Positions 1 through 12,524 are shown, counted from the stretch's first letter. The stretch is DNA of 64,000 nucleotides from Streptomyces sp. SA15 (GCF_002291145.1 NZ_NTGE01000110.1:18862-82861), one strand, 5' to 3'. Program-made: numbers and translations. The notes: a model not told the origin generated them from the sequence alone.

Positions 1-1057
1 GGACGGCGTTGCGGTTGACCGTGATGCCGACCTCGTGGAGGCGGTCCTCGGCCTGCTGCCCGTCCAGCTCGGACTCGCGCAGGTCGACCAGGATCAGGTG
101 GACGTCCGTGCCGCCGGACAGGACGTTGACCCCGGCCTCGCGGGCGTCCGGCGCCGTCAGCCGCTCGGCGAGGATCCGCGCGCCCTCGACCGTACGGCGC
201 TGACGTTCCTTGAAGTCCTCACTCGCCGCGACCTTGAAGGAAACTGCCTTGGCCGCGATCACGTGCTCCAGGGGACCGCCCTGGAAGCCCGGGAAGACGG
301 ACGAGTTGAGCTTCTTCGCGAAGTCCTTCTTCGCCAGGATGATGCCGCCGCGCGGGCCGCCCAGCGTCTTGTGCGTGGTGGATGTGACGACGTCCGCGTA
401 CTCCACCGGGTTCGGGTGGAGACCGGCCGCGACCAGGCCCGCGAAGTGCGCCATGTCGACCCACAGGTAGGCCTCGACCTCGTCGGCGATCCGGCGGAAC
501 TCGGCGAAGTCCAGCTGCCGCGGGTACGCCGACCAGCCCGCGATGATCACCTTCGGCCGGTGCTCCTTGGCCAGCCGCTCCACCTCGGCCATGTCCACCA
601 GGCCGGTCTCGGAGTCCACGTGGTAGGGCACCACCTGGAACTGCTTGCCGGAGAAGTTCAGCCGCATCCCGTGGGTCAGGTGACCGCCGTGCGCCAGGTC
701 CAGGCCGAGGATGGTGTCGCCCGGCTTGGCCAGCGCGAACAGGGCGGCCTGGTTGGCGGAGGCGCCCGAGTGGGGCTGCACGTTGGCGTACTCGGCGCCG
801 AACAGGTGCTTGACCCGGTCGATCGCGATCTGCTCGGCGACGTCGACGTGCTCGCAGCCGCCGTAGTAGCGGCGGCCCGGGTAGCCCTCGGCGTACTTGT
901 TGGTGAGGACCGTGCCCTGCGCCTCCATGACCGCGACCGGCGCGAAGTTCTCGGAGGCGATCATCTCGAGGGTGGACTGCTGGCGGTGCAGCTCGGCGTC
1001 GACCGCGGCGGCGACCTCCGGGTCGAGCTCGTGCAGGGGCGTGTTCAGAACGGACAT
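1..1057 (-). CDS. glyA: Serine hydroxymethyltransferase, 3' end outside window
   Basis: PLP enzyme that interconverts serine and glycine while charging tetrahydrofolate with a one-carbon unit in the cytosol. The visible 352 residues start MSVLNTPLHELD and carry the family's HSGASANQAA, DLAHGGHLTHG and VDMAHFAGL segments. The PLP-binding lysine lies in TTHKTLGGPRGG, at about residue 230. The family is usually about 420 residues, so roughly the last 70 lie beyond position 1. The ATG at 1057 is 15 nt after the gcvH stop, so the gene is the last member of a gcvT-gcvH-glyA set and probably shares the glycine-responsive control upstream of gcvT. Identity is clear from the sequence; co-regulation is inferred from spacing. 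Confidence 0.96.
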   Translation of the reverse strand, partial: MSVLNTPLHELDPEVAAAVDAELHRQQSTLEMIASENFAPVAVMEAQGTVLTNKYAEGYPGRRYYGGCEHVDVAEQIAIDRVKHLFGAEYANVQPHSGASANQAALFALAKPGDTILGLDLAHGGHLTHGMRLNFSGKQFQVVPYHVDSETGLVDMAEVERLAKEHRPKVIIAGWSAYPRQLDFAEFRRIADEVEAYLWVDMAHFAGLVAAGLHPNPVEYADVVTSTTHKTLGGPRGGIILAKKDFAKKLNSSVFPGFQGGPLEHVIAAKAVSFKVAASEDFKERQRRTVEGARILAERLTAPDAREAGVNVLSGGTDVHLILVDLRESELDGQQAEDRLHEVGITVNRNAV

Positions 1058-1072
1058 CGGGTGTACGACTCC

Positions 1073-1450
1073 TCAGCCGGCGGAAAAGGCGGTGTACTCG
1101 TCGGCGGAGAGCAGGTCGGCCGGCTCCTCGGTGACGCGGACCTTGAACAGCCAGCCGCCCTCGAAGGGGGCGGAGTTCACCAGTGACGGGTCGTTCACCA
1201 CGTCCTCGTTGACCTCGGTGACCTCACCGGACACCGGGGCGTACAGGTCGCTGACCGACTTGGTCGACTCCAGCTCGCCGCAGGTCTCGCCCGCGGACAC
1301 GGTGTCACCGACCTCCGGGAGCTGGACGAAGACCACGTCGCCGAGCGCGTTGGCCGCGTGCTCCGTGATGCCGACCGTCGAGACGCCGTCCTCGGCGGCC
1401 GACAGCCACTCGTGCTCCTTGCTGTAGCGCAGCTGCTGGGGGTTGCTCAT
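1073..1450 (-). CDS. gcvH: Glycine cleavage system H protein
   Basis: Lipoyl carrier of the glycine cleavage complex. It shuttles the aminomethyl group from GcvP to GcvT and is reoxidised by lipoamide dehydrogenase. The 125-residue product has the usual family length and begins MSNPQQLRYSKEHEWL. The lipoylated lysine is K64, in ELESTKSVSD. The frame is open a further 31 codons upstream, but family alignment from memory and length favour the ATG at 1450. It sits 112 nt after gcvT and 15 nt before glyA. The gcvP gene for the decarboxylase is not in the window, and in streptomycetes it usually lies elsewhere. Confidence 0.95.
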   Translation of the reverse strand: MSNPQQLRYSKEHEWLSAAEDGVSTVGITEHAANALGDVVFVQLPEVGDTVSAGETCGELESTKSVSDLYAPVSGEVTEVNEDVVNDPSLVNSAPFEGGWLFKVRVTEEPADLLSADEYTAFSAG

Positions 1451-1562
1451 GGCCTGAATTCTCCTGTACGCGGGGGAGTGCTGGCGAATGGGGGACTGCT
1501 GGAAACGTGCGTGAGCAGCGGAAACATGCGGAGGATCACGCACGGTCCGCGTGGCTCAGTGT

Positions 1563-2699
<1,137 letters not shown>

Positions 2700-2724
2700 C
2701 GGTCGGTCGTCTCCCAAGGCATGA

Positions 2725-2951
2725 CGGCGAGGTCGTTCCTCCCCATCTGTCATCGGAACCTGAGAGGTTCGTCACGACCCCACCGAAACGGTGGTCATGA
2801 CTTGCACCTTGGGTGGAGCCACTGTCGCAGCGGCCCGCTTTTCAGATGTGCCTCGCCCGCGCGGTAACGGGGCCTGAGAGATTCAAGGGAGGGACTTGCT
2901 CCTTCGGCGCCCGGGCATCCGTACGACAAACGTACGACCCGGAACTCTCCC
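2725..2951 (-). ncRNA. Tandem glycine riboswitch upstream of gcvT
   Basis: Read on the minus strand, the leader has two successive glycine-aptamer cores. The first has GGAGAG near 2950, then CGCCGAAGGAGCAAG, then TCTCAGGCCCC. The second has CACCCAAGGTGCAAG, then CTCTCAGGTTCCG and GATGACAGATGGGGAGG. These are hallmark conserved blocks of the glycine (gcvT) RNA, in its two-aptamer form. In the known class, glycine binding turns on the cleavage genes; the placement 26 nt before gcvT fits control of gcvT-gcvH-glyA. No strong terminator with a U-run is visible between the second aptamer and gcvT, so translational control is as likely as transcriptional control. Boundaries are approximate. Confidence 0.9.
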
Positions 2952-3191
2952 GCGCGGATTCAAGCGGCCGGTATGCAGTTGGCGCGGACATCATTGCACG
3001 CATCGGTCCGGCGCGGCAGGGGGAGCCATCTCCTGCGTCCCACAGCGGCCGCACAGGCTTCATAGTGAGGCACAGCACGCTGTAGCAGGCTTGTTGCGGT
3101 AAACGGACGGAAATGAGAGACGCCGCGCATTACCTTCTCTTTACACTCGACGGGGATGGGACTCGTGACCACCCCAGGGAGGACGACCACG
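2952..3191. other. Intergenic region between the gcv riboswitch and a divergent P-loop gene
   Basis: About 240 nt that must hold the promoter of the gcv operon (minus strand) and that of the plus-strand gene. A TTTACACT stretch at 3140-3147 could be a -10 for the plus-strand gene, without a convincing -35. No other gene was recognised. Open frames here have poor codon bias for this genome. Confidence 0.4.
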
Positions 3192-3860
3192 GTGAACAGG
3201 ACCACGGCGTACGCGACCACCTCGGCCCTCGCGCTGCCCCAGCAGCCGACGGTCCCGGCCAAGGAGGCCTGCGGCCCGATCACCGCACCCGTCGTCCGCG
3301 ACCTGCGCGAGCGAGACGGCCACAGCCCCCATGCCCTGCTCTTCGGCCCTCAGGACCTCGTCGTGATCACCGGCCTGCCCGGCAGCGGCAAGTCCACGCT
3401 GATGCGGCGCACGGTCAAGGGCCTGCGCATCGACTCCCAGGACACCCGCGACCGCTGGGACGCGAGGATGCCCCGCCTCCTGCCGTACGCGGTCTACCGC
3501 CCCCTGGTCCGCCTCGCGCACTACGCCGGCCTGCGCCGCGCCCTGCGCTCCGGCGAGGGGGTCGTCGTGCACGACTGCGGTACGCAGGCCTGGGTGCGGG
3601 GCTGGCTGGCCCGCGAGGCCCGCCGCCGGGGCGGCACCCTGCACCTGCTGCTGCTCGACGTCGCCCCCGACACCGCCCTGGCCGGCCAGCGCGAGCGCGG
3701 CCGCGGCGTCTCGCGGTACGCGTTCCAGCGCCACCGCGGCGCGGCCGCCCGCCTGATCAGCTCCGTGGAGAAGGGCGACCTGCCCCCGGGCTGCGGCTCG
3801 GCGATCCTGATCGACCGGGACGCGGCGAACGTACTGCGCCGGATCGGCTTCACAGGCTGA
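3192..3860 (+). CDS. AAA/zeta-type P-loop kinase-like protein
   Basis: A small cytosolic nucleotide-binding protein of unknown substrate, 222 residues from the chosen start. It carries a clear Walker A motif GLPGSGKST at about residues 61-69, preceded by a beta strand DLVVITG. It then has QDTRDRWDARMP and a helical region rich in Arg. The fold resembles the AAA_33 / zeta-toxin-like small kinases that streptomycetes carry as orphan genes; this is inferred from motif and size. The GTG at 3192 is chosen because AGGGAGGA at 3176-3183 is well placed. An ATG at 3156 and a GTG at 3165 are in frame upstream. No antitoxin-like partner is visible. Confidence 0.8.
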   Translation: MNRTTAYATTSALALPQQPTVPAKEACGPITAPVVRDLRERDGHSPHALLFGPQDLVVITGLPGSGKSTLMRRTVKGLRIDSQDTRDRWDARMPRLLPYAVYRPLVRLAHYAGLRRALRSGEGVVVHDCGTQAWVRGWLAREARRRGGTLHLLLLDVAPDTALAGQRERGRGVSRYAFQRHRGAAARLISSVEKGDLPPGCGSAILIDRDAANVLRRIGFTG

Positions 3861-3926
3861 ACACCATCCGGGCCGCACGCTAGCCTTTCCAGCCACAGCA
3901 GCGGTTCACAGCAGGCGGTCAGACAG

Positions 3927-4718
3927 ATGGATTTCCCAGCGGATCTCCCCGCGGACTTTCCCACCCAGGCGCACCCCCATTCGCACGGCGGATGGCCCGG
4001 CAACGAACTGGAGGAGGTGCTCTCCGCCTCCCTCGGCATCCCCGGAGCCGGGGGGCGGATCATCGAGGTGCTCGGCCGCAGCTTCGTCTGGGTCCCGCTG
4101 CCCGAGGGCGGCGGCCCGCACAACGGTCCGCTCGACCTGCCCACGCTGGAGATCGAGGGCCAGGCGTATGTGCCGGTGTTCAGCTCCGAGGAGCAGTTCC
4201 GCCAGGTCGCCGGCGCGCACATGTCGTACACCATCGCCCCCGCCGTGGAGTTCGCGCGCGGTCTGCCGCCGCAGGTGGGCATCGCGGTGAACCCGGACGG
4301 CGTGCTCGGCGTCCCGCTCCCCCCGGCGGCCGTCGCCGAGTTGTGCCGCGTCGGCCGGACCCCGCTGGACGGACCCACCAGCGGCGGCCGGGTCAAGCTC
4401 TACGAACCCGACTGGCAGGACGACCCGATCGACTTCCTGTCCGCGGCCTCGGCCGAGTTCGCCGAGACGGGCGTGGTACGGACGGCCCGCCGCTGCCTCG
4501 CCGCCATCGAGACGGCCGACCCGGTCATGTTCGTGGGCGTGGAACTCTCCCAGTGGGAGGGAGACATACGCGCCCTCCCGATGGAGGCCCTGTCCCGAGC
4601 CCTGGGCAGGACCCCCCTCCAGTGGCCGGTCAACCTGGTCCTCCTGGACGTGGCGGACGACCCGGTGTGCCACTGGATGCGAGAGCAGGTACGGCCCTTC
4701 TACACGAGCGGTTACTAG
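3927..4718 (+). CDS. SseB-like protein, first of a tandem pair
   Basis: A 263-residue soluble protein of the enhanced-serine-sensitivity (SseB) family, whose biochemical role is not established. The N-terminal half (residues 25-135) has the SseB pattern FVWVPLPEGGG...AYVPVFSSEEQFRQV. The C-terminal half has the SseB_C-like segment that ends MREQVRPFYTSGY. It is followed after a 198-nt gap by a diverged copy with the same closing motif (MRANARPFY), so the two look like an old tandem duplication. Its position beside glyA/gcv is suggestive only because of the serine link in the family name. Confidence 0.85.
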   Translation: MDFPADLPADFPTQAHPHSHGGWPGNELEEVLSASLGIPGAGGRIIEVLGRSFVWVPLPEGGGPHNGPLDLPTLEIEGQAYVPVFSSEEQFRQVAGAHMSYTIAPAVEFARGLPPQVGIAVNPDGVLGVPLPPAAVAELCRVGRTPLDGPTSGGRVKLYEPDWQDDPIDFLSAASAEFAETGVVRTARRCLAAIETADPVMFVGVELSQWEGDIRALPMEALSRALGRTPLQWPVNLVLLDVADDPVCHWMREQVRPFYTSGY

Positions 4719-4735
4719 AAAACTCCGCTAGGGGC

Positions 4736-4855
4736 AGCCAACCCAGGGGCGCGGGGCTGTATCGATAGGCGGCTTCGCCGCGTGGGCGCGATCAACCACG
4801 ATGAACCCGCACTCGCCGACGAACCACAAGCCCCGAGTTCTTAGGCACCCTGCTG
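4736..4855. repeat. Dispersed Streptomyces intergenic repeat
   Basis: The gap between the two sseB-like genes contains AGGGGCGCGGGGCTGTAT, then GCGGCTTCGCCGCGTGGGCG, then CCGCACTCGCCGAC. I recognise this block, from memory, as a common intergenic repeat family in streptomycete chromosomes. The GCGGCTTCGCCGC core is itself a short hairpin. It encodes nothing convincing. Confidence 0.65.
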
Positions 4856-4916
4856 TCGGCAGAGCCACTTAAGCTGGTGTCATAATCCGGGGCAACTTCC
4901 AGAAGGGGCGGTACAG

Positions 4917-5738
4917 GTGAGCGCCAGCGGCATCGCGGCCGGACAGGTCGAGCACATGCTGCGCCAAGTGACGCCTGGGCGCTACGACGCCTATGAGGCA
5001 CTTCTGCGCGCCCTCGCGACCCCCTCCTCCGGCCAGGTCTGGATGCTCCTGTGGCACGGCCAGGCAGGCTCCCCCGACGCCCAGTACGGGAACATGGAAG
5101 TGGACGGCTACGGCTACGCCCCGTGCGTCACCTCCGCCCAGGAACTCTCCGCCAGCGGCTGGAACCGCTCGTACGAGGTGGTCGACGGGGTCGACGTCGC
5201 CCGCACCCTCTACCCCGACCACTACGGCCTCTGGCTGAACCCGCACGCCCCGGGCGGCGGCGTCGGCATCCCCTGGCTCGATCTGCGTCGTATCGCCACC
5301 GGCCTGGAGCGCCAGCCCGCCGGGCCCCTGCGGCTGTCCGAGCCCGGCATCGAGATCCCGCAGTTCTACGCCCTGCTCGCGCAGAACGCCCACCGCACCC
5401 CGGCGGTCCGCGCACTGCGCCGCGCCTGGGTGCAGCCGGCGCTCGGGGCGCCGTATCTGGCCATCGGGCTGGATGTGTACGACACCAGCCCGCCGGCCGT
5501 CGACTCGGTGCGCGCGATGATGCAGCAGTCCATCGGCGCCGTCCCGGACGGGCTGCCGGTCTCGACCGTGGCGATGTCCGACGAGTACGACCCGGTCGCG
5601 CTCTGGATGCGGGCCAACGCCCGTCCCTTCTACGACCGTGAGGCCCACGGGGCGCCGGCAGCCCCGGCCGCTCCCGCCTCCCCGGTGCAGGCCCCGGCGG
5701 CGGGCTACGGCTATCCGCAGGCCCGCGGCGGCTTCTGA
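4917..5738 (+). CDS. SseB-like protein, second of a tandem pair
   Basis: A 273-residue soluble protein of the SseB family. It opens MSASGIAAGQVEHMLRQV from a GTG preceded by AAGGGG. The central part has VWMLLWHGQAGSPDAQYGNMEVD-type SseB sequence and the C-terminal domain ends in MRANARPFYDREAHG. A flexible Ala/Pro tail (residues 243-265) follows. It shares the closing RPFY motif with the upstream gene but little of its N-terminus, so the copies have diverged strongly. Function unknown; an in-cell role linked to amino-acid stress is only a family-name inference. Confidence 0.83.
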   Translation: MSASGIAAGQVEHMLRQVTPGRYDAYEALLRALATPSSGQVWMLLWHGQAGSPDAQYGNMEVDGYGYAPCVTSAQELSASGWNRSYEVVDGVDVARTLYPDHYGLWLNPHAPGGGVGIPWLDLRRIATGLERQPAGPLRLSEPGIEIPQFYALLAQNAHRTPAVRALRRAWVQPALGAPYLAIGLDVYDTSPPAVDSVRAMMQQSIGAVPDGLPVSTVAMSDEYDPVALWMRANARPFYDREAHGAPAAPAAPASPVQAPAAGYGYPQARGGF

Positions 5739-6061
5739 CCGAACGGCTCCTCCGGCGTTGGAGGCCAACTCCGGCCCCCGGATGTCTTCGCGCGTAGATC
5801 AGGGCGTATGATCCTCCACTGCCCACAAATGTCCCAGCTGGCCCGCGTCCGCCCCCCGTTACCCGCTGTCCGGATAACGGAAGCCTCCTACCCGCATCAC
5901 GTTTATGCATCCTTTCACCGCCAAGTCTGGCAACAGATCGCCAAAGCGTTGAAGACTCCCGCACCAGGGGTGTTCGCCCCTGTGTACGACGGACTGATCA
6001 CGCCGCCACAGCGGCAAGTGCGGGCCGGCTACCGCCGGTTGAGAAGAGGGGTCCCTGCCAG
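5739..6061. promoter_or_regulatory. Leader region of the dpp operon
   Basis: A 323-nt gap. A CCTCC/GGAGG hairpin at about 5750-5765 could weakly terminate the sseB-like gene. A good -10 (TATGAT) lies at 5807-5812, though no matching -35 is obvious. An 85-codon frame at 5808-6065 overlaps the next start codon but has weak third-position GC and is not called. The region most likely holds the promoter and leader of the downstream importer operon. Confidence 0.4.
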
Positions 6062-7069
6062 ATGACGGCACCATTGCACGAGCCGACCGCGGAAGCGGCC
6101 CCGAGTGCTGCCGAGGAAGCGGCGGTTGCCACCGCCGGCGAGAAGGCCGTGCAGGGTCGCTCCCTGGGCCGGATCGCCTGGGAGCGCCTGAAACGGGACA
6201 AACTCGCCCTCGCGGGCGGCGCCGTGGTGCTGTTCCTCGTCGTTGTCGCGCTGCTCGCGCCCGTGATCACCAACCTGTACGGGCAGGACCCGGACGCCTA
6301 TCACGAGGAACTGATCGACCCGCTGTTCGGCACGCCCACGGGGTCCCTGGGCGGGGTCAGCGGCGAACACTGGCTGGGGGTCGAGCCGGTCAACGGCCGC
6401 GACATCTTCGCCCGCATCCTCTACGGCGCCCGGATCTCCCTGCTGGTCGGCTTCCTGTCCGCGATCGTCGCCGTCATCCTCGGCACGATCCTGGGCGTGC
6501 TCGCCGGCTTCTTCGGCGGCTGGGTCGACTCCGTCATCAGCCGTGTGATGGACGGTCTGCTGGCCTTCCCGCAGCTGCTGTTCATCATCGCGCTGGTCTC
6601 CGTCATGCCGAACGAGATGCTGGGACTGACCGGCTCGTCCGTGCGCGTGTTCGTGATGATCCTGGTCATCGGTTTCTTCGGCTGGCCCTACATCGGACGC
6701 GTGGTGCGCGGCCAGACGCTCTCCCTGCGTGAGCGGGAGTACGTCGAGGCGGCCCGCTCGCTGGGCGCCGGGCGGCTGTACATCCTGTTCAAGGAACTGC
6801 TGCCCAACCTGGTCGCGCCGATCATCGTGTACACGACGATGATGATCCCCACCAACATCCTCACCGAGGCGGCACTCAGCTTCCTGGGCGTGGGCGTCAA
6901 GCCGCCCACGTCCTCCTGGGGGCAGATGCTTTCGAGCGCGATCGACTACTACGAGTCGGACCCCATGTACATGGTGGTCCCGGGCGTGGCGATCTTCATC
7001 ACCGTTCTTGCCTTCAACCTTTTCGGCGACGGCGTGCGCGACGCGCTGGACCCGAAGGCCTCCCGCTGA
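6062..7069 (+). CDS. Dipeptide/oligopeptide ABC transporter permease (DppC type)
   Basis: Inner-membrane permease, 335 residues, for a peptide-type ABC importer. It has a cytoplasmic N-terminus (1-50), a first membrane segment at about 52-75 and the BPD_transp_1 core from about 125. The EAA loop that contacts the ATPases is YVEAARSLGAGRLYILFKELLPN, at about residues 224-246. The typical DppC feature LGVEPVNGRDIFARILYG is present. It is the first gene of a five-gene set (permease C, binding protein, permease B, two ATPases), an unusual order because the two permeases flank the binding protein. The gap to the next gene is 71 nt. Confidence 0.92.
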   Translation: MTAPLHEPTAEAAPSAAEEAAVATAGEKAVQGRSLGRIAWERLKRDKLALAGGAVVLFLVVVALLAPVITNLYGQDPDAYHEELIDPLFGTPTGSLGGVSGEHWLGVEPVNGRDIFARILYGARISLLVGFLSAIVAVILGTILGVLAGFFGGWVDSVISRVMDGLLAFPQLLFIIALVSVMPNEMLGLTGSSVRVFVMILVIGFFGWPYIGRVVRGQTLSLREREYVEAARSLGAGRLYILFKELLPNLVAPIIVYTTMMIPTNILTEAALSFLGVGVKPPTSSWGQMLSSAIDYYESDPMYMVVPGVAIFITVLAFNLFGDGVRDALDPKASR

Positions 7070-7140
7070 ACTGCCGTACCACAAGTGTCCCGTGGCACCT
7101 ACACACGGGGTCTCTCATCAAATCCGGAGGATCCGAGATC

Positions 7141-8931
7141 GTGACTACCCAACGCACCTCAGGGCGGCGAAAGCAGGCATGGGCCGCTGTCGCCGCGGTC
7201 GCCGCGCTGCTGACCACGGCGGCGTGCGGCGGCGGTGACAGCGACGGCGGCTCGAAGACGGGCGCGGCCGGTTTCGACGCCGCGAACAACAAGGTCGCCC
7301 AGGCCGACCTGGCCAAGAAGGGCGGCACGCTGAAGTTCGGTGGTGCCCAGGACGCCGACTCGTGGGACACCACGCGCGGCTACTACGGCATGATGTGGAA
7401 CTTCGCGCGCTACTACAGCCGCCAGCTCGTCACGAACAAGACGGAGCCCGGAAAGGCCGGCGCCGAGCTGACCCCGGACCTCGCCACCGGTCTCGCCAAG
7501 GTCACCGACGACGGCAAGACCTACACGTACACCCTGCGTGACGGCATCACGTGGGAGGACGGCAAGCCGATCACGTCCAAGGACGTCAAGTACGGCATCG
7601 AGCGCGTCTGGGCGCAGGACGTGCTCTCCGGCGGCCCGGTCTACCTGAAGGACGTGCTGGACCCGAAGGGCGAGTACAAGGGCCCGTACAAGGACACCTC
7701 CCCGGACAAGCTGGGTCTGAAGGCGATCGAGACGCCGGACGACAAGACCATCGTCTTCAAGCTGCCGGCCGCCAACTCGGACTTCGAGGAGATGCTGGGC
7801 CTGATCTCCGCGTCCCCGGTCCGCCAGGACAAGGACACCAAGTCCAAGTACGGTCTGAAGCCGTTCTCCTCCGGCCCGTACAAGTTCCAGTCGTACAGCC
7901 CGGGCAAGGACCTGACCCTGGTCCGCAACACCGAGTGGAAGCAGGCCTCGGACCCGATCCGCAAGGCCTACCCGGACAAGATCACCGTCCAGTTCTTCTC
8001 GGACGCCAACCAGCTGGACCAGCGTCTGCTCAACGGTGACCTGGACCTCGACCTCAACCAGACCGGCCTGTCGCCGCAGGGCCGCACCACCGCCCTCAAG
8101 CAGCACAAGGGCAACCTGGACAACCCGGTCTCCGGCTACATCCGCTACGCGACCTTCCCGCAGAGCGTCGCGCCGTTCGACAACATCGAGTGCCGCAAGG
8201 CCGTGATCTACGGCGCCGACCACGTGTCGCTGCAGACCGCGCGCGGCGGCCCGATCGCCGGTGGTGACATCGGCACCAACATGCTGCCGCCGTCCGTGGC
8301 GGGTGCCGAGGGTCAGAAGTACGACCCGTACGAGATGGCCGGCGCCAACAAGAAGGGCAACGTCGCCAAGGCCAAGGAAGCGCTGAAGGCCTGCGGCAAG
8401 CCGAACGGCTTCTCCACCACCATCGCCGTCCGCAACAACAAGCCGGTCGAGGTGGCCACCGCCCAGTCCCTGCAGGCGTCGCTGAAGAAGATCGGCATCA
8501 ACGCCGAGATCGACCAGTTCGACGGTTCGCAGACCTCCGGCATCATCGGCAGCCCCGAGAACGTGAAGAAGAAGGGCTACGGCATCATCATCATGGGCTG
8601 GGGCCCGGACTTCCCGACCGTCCAGGGCTTCGGTATGCCGCTGTGGGACAGCAAGTACATCCTGGAGAGCGGTAACAACAACTTCGCCCTGATCAAGGAC
8701 AAGGCGATCGACGGCCTGTTCGACGACTACGTCACCACGCTGGACGACGCCGGCAAGACCAAGATCGCTACGGAGATCAACCACAAGGTCATGGAGGGCG
8801 CCTACTACCTGCCCTTCGTCTTCGAGAAGTTCATCAACTGGCGCTCGGACCGACTGGCGAACGTGTACACGACCGACGGCTACAGCGGTATGTACGACTT
8901 CGTCAACCTCGGCCTGAAGTCCACGACCTGA
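7141..8931 (+). CDS. Peptide ABC transporter substrate-binding lipoprotein (DppA/OppA type)
   Basis: Extracytoplasmic solute-binding protein of the SBP_bac_5 family, 596 residues, tethered to the membrane. The N-terminus has RRK and a hydrophobic stretch ending LLTTAACGG, so Cys29 is the expected lipid-modified residue. The mature part has family segments WEDGKPITSKDVKYGIERV and KPFSSGPYKFQSY. It starts at a GTG with CCGGAGGAT 8-16 nt upstream. It lies between the two permease genes and is followed by a strong intercistronic hairpin, which often raises the level of the binding protein over the membrane parts. Substrate specificity cannot be read from sequence. Confidence 0.93.
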   Translation: MTTQRTSGRRKQAWAAVAAVAALLTTAACGGGDSDGGSKTGAAGFDAANNKVAQADLAKKGGTLKFGGAQDADSWDTTRGYYGMMWNFARYYSRQLVTNKTEPGKAGAELTPDLATGLAKVTDDGKTYTYTLRDGITWEDGKPITSKDVKYGIERVWAQDVLSGGPVYLKDVLDPKGEYKGPYKDTSPDKLGLKAIETPDDKTIVFKLPAANSDFEEMLGLISASPVRQDKDTKSKYGLKPFSSGPYKFQSYSPGKDLTLVRNTEWKQASDPIRKAYPDKITVQFFSDANQLDQRLLNGDLDLDLNQTGLSPQGRTTALKQHKGNLDNPVSGYIRYATFPQSVAPFDNIECRKAVIYGADHVSLQTARGGPIAGGDIGTNMLPPSVAGAEGQKYDPYEMAGANKKGNVAKAKEALKACGKPNGFSTTIAVRNNKPVEVATAQSLQASLKKIGINAEIDQFDGSQTSGIIGSPENVKKKGYGIIIMGWGPDFPTVQGFGMPLWDSKYILESGNNNFALIKDKAIDGLFDDYVTTLDDAGKTKIATEINHKVMEGAYYLPFVFEKFINWRSDRLANVYTTDGYSGMYDFVNLGLKSTT

Positions 8932-8990
8932 TAACCGGCACACCCGCCGTACGGCACGAAAGGCAGGTGAAGGCCGGCGCGGCGTGATCG

Positions 8991-9019
8991 CGGGCCACCG
9001 GACGACCTCCGGTGGCCCG
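8991..9019 (+). promoter_or_regulatory. Intercistronic hairpin after the binding-protein gene
   Basis: CGGGCCACCGGA (8991-9002) and TCCGGTGGCCCG (9008-9019) form a perfect 12-bp stem with a 5-nt loop. No U-run follows, so it is more likely an mRNA-stability or partial-termination element than a full terminator. Its position just before the next gene supports the later start (9043) for that gene. Confidence 0.75.
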
Positions 9020-9042
9020 TGGTCCGCAGCGGGCCGAGAGCT

Positions 9043-10037
<995 letters not shown>

Positions 10038-10041
<4 letters not shown>

Positions 10042-11131
10042 CCGAACTCAGCAAGAGCGGAGCGGCCGTGGGGGAGCCCACCGGCACCTCGCCCGCTCCG
10101 ACCGCCTTCCTCGAAGTACGCGACCTGAAGGTGCACTTCCCGACCGACGACGGCCTGGTCAAGTCCGTCGACGGGCTCAGCTTCCAGCTGGAGAAGGGCA
10201 AGACCCTCGGCATCGTGGGCGAGTCGGGCTCCGGCAAGTCGGTGACCTCGCTCGGCATCATGGGCCTGCACACCGCCGGCCAGTACGGCAAGCGCAAGGC
10301 GCAGATCTCCGGCGAGATCTGGCTGGACGGCACCGAGCTGCTGACCGCCGACTCGGACTACGTGCGCAAGCTGCGTGGCCGCGAGATGTCGATGATCTTC
10401 CAGGACCCGCTGTCCGCGCTGCACCCGTACTACACGATCGGCCAGCAGATCGTGGAGGCGTACCGCATCCACCACAACGTGGACAAGAAGACGGCCAAGC
10501 GCCGTGCCGTGGAGATGCTCGACCGCGTCGGCATCCCGCAGCCGGACAAGCGCGTCGACAGCTACCCGCACGAGTTCTCCGGCGGTATGCGCCAGCGCGC
10601 GATGATCGCGATGTCGCTGGTCAACAACCCCGAGCTGCTCATCGCGGACGAGCCGACGACCGCCCTCGACGTCACCGTCCAGGCGCAGATCCTCGACCTG
10701 ATCCGGGACCTGCAGAAGGAGTTCGGCTCGGCGGTCATCATCATCACCCACGACCTGGGCGTCGTCGCCGAGCTCGCCGACGACATCCTGGTGATGTACG
10801 GCGGCCGTTGCGTGGAGCGCGGCCCGGCCGAGAAGGTGTTCTACGAGCCCCGCCACCCCTACACCTGGGGCCTGCTCGGCTCGATGCCGCGGCTGGACCG
10901 CGAGCAGCAGGAGCGCCTGATCCCGGTCAAGGGCTCCCCGCCCTCGCTGATCAACATCCCGTCCGGCTGCGCCTTCAACCCGCGCTGCCCGTACGCCGAC
11001 ATCCCGAAGGACGACGTCACCCGCACGATCCGCCCCGAGCTGACCGAAGTCGGCAGCAAGCACTGGGCCGCCTGCCACATGACCCAGGAGCAGCGGGAGC
11101 GCATCTGGACCGAAGAGATTGCGCCGAAGCT

Positions 11132-11135
<4 letters not shown>
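10038..11135 (+). CDS. Peptide ABC transporter ATP-binding protein (DppD type)
   Basis: Cytosolic ATPase, 365 residues, that powers the importer together with the next gene product. Walker A is GESGSGKS, the signature is FSGGMRQRAM, and Walker B is LLIADEPTTALD. The C-terminal oligo_HPY extension has the cysteine set CAFNPRCPY...CH typical of DppD. The first 25 residues are a Gly/Ser/Ala-rich leader before the domain. It begins in the 4-nt overlap with the permease and ends overlapping the next ATPase start (GTGA). Confidence 0.93.
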
Positions 11136-12448
<1,313 letters not shown>

Positions 12449-12462
12449 CCCAGCCCCCCAGC

Positions 12463-12487
12463 CCCGCCTTGCCTTGCAAGGCGGGGC
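12463..12487 (+). terminator. Terminator hairpin after the dpp operon
   Basis: CCCCGCCTTG and CAAGGCGGGG pair perfectly over 10 bp around a 5-nt loop, 14 nt after the last ATPase gene. There is no U-run, which is common for streptomycete terminators. It may also serve the convergent esterase gene. Confidence 0.75.
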
Positions 12488-12524
12488 CCCGCATCGCCGT
12501 CCTCGCCGAGGTCACCGGCGCGCT

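Noticed and set aside
5808..6065. 85-codon plus-strand frame whose stop overlaps the start of the dpp permease (ATGA)
   Set aside because: Third codon positions are far less GC-rich than in neighbouring genes, it has no family match, and the overlap is likely coincidental; treated as promoter/leader.
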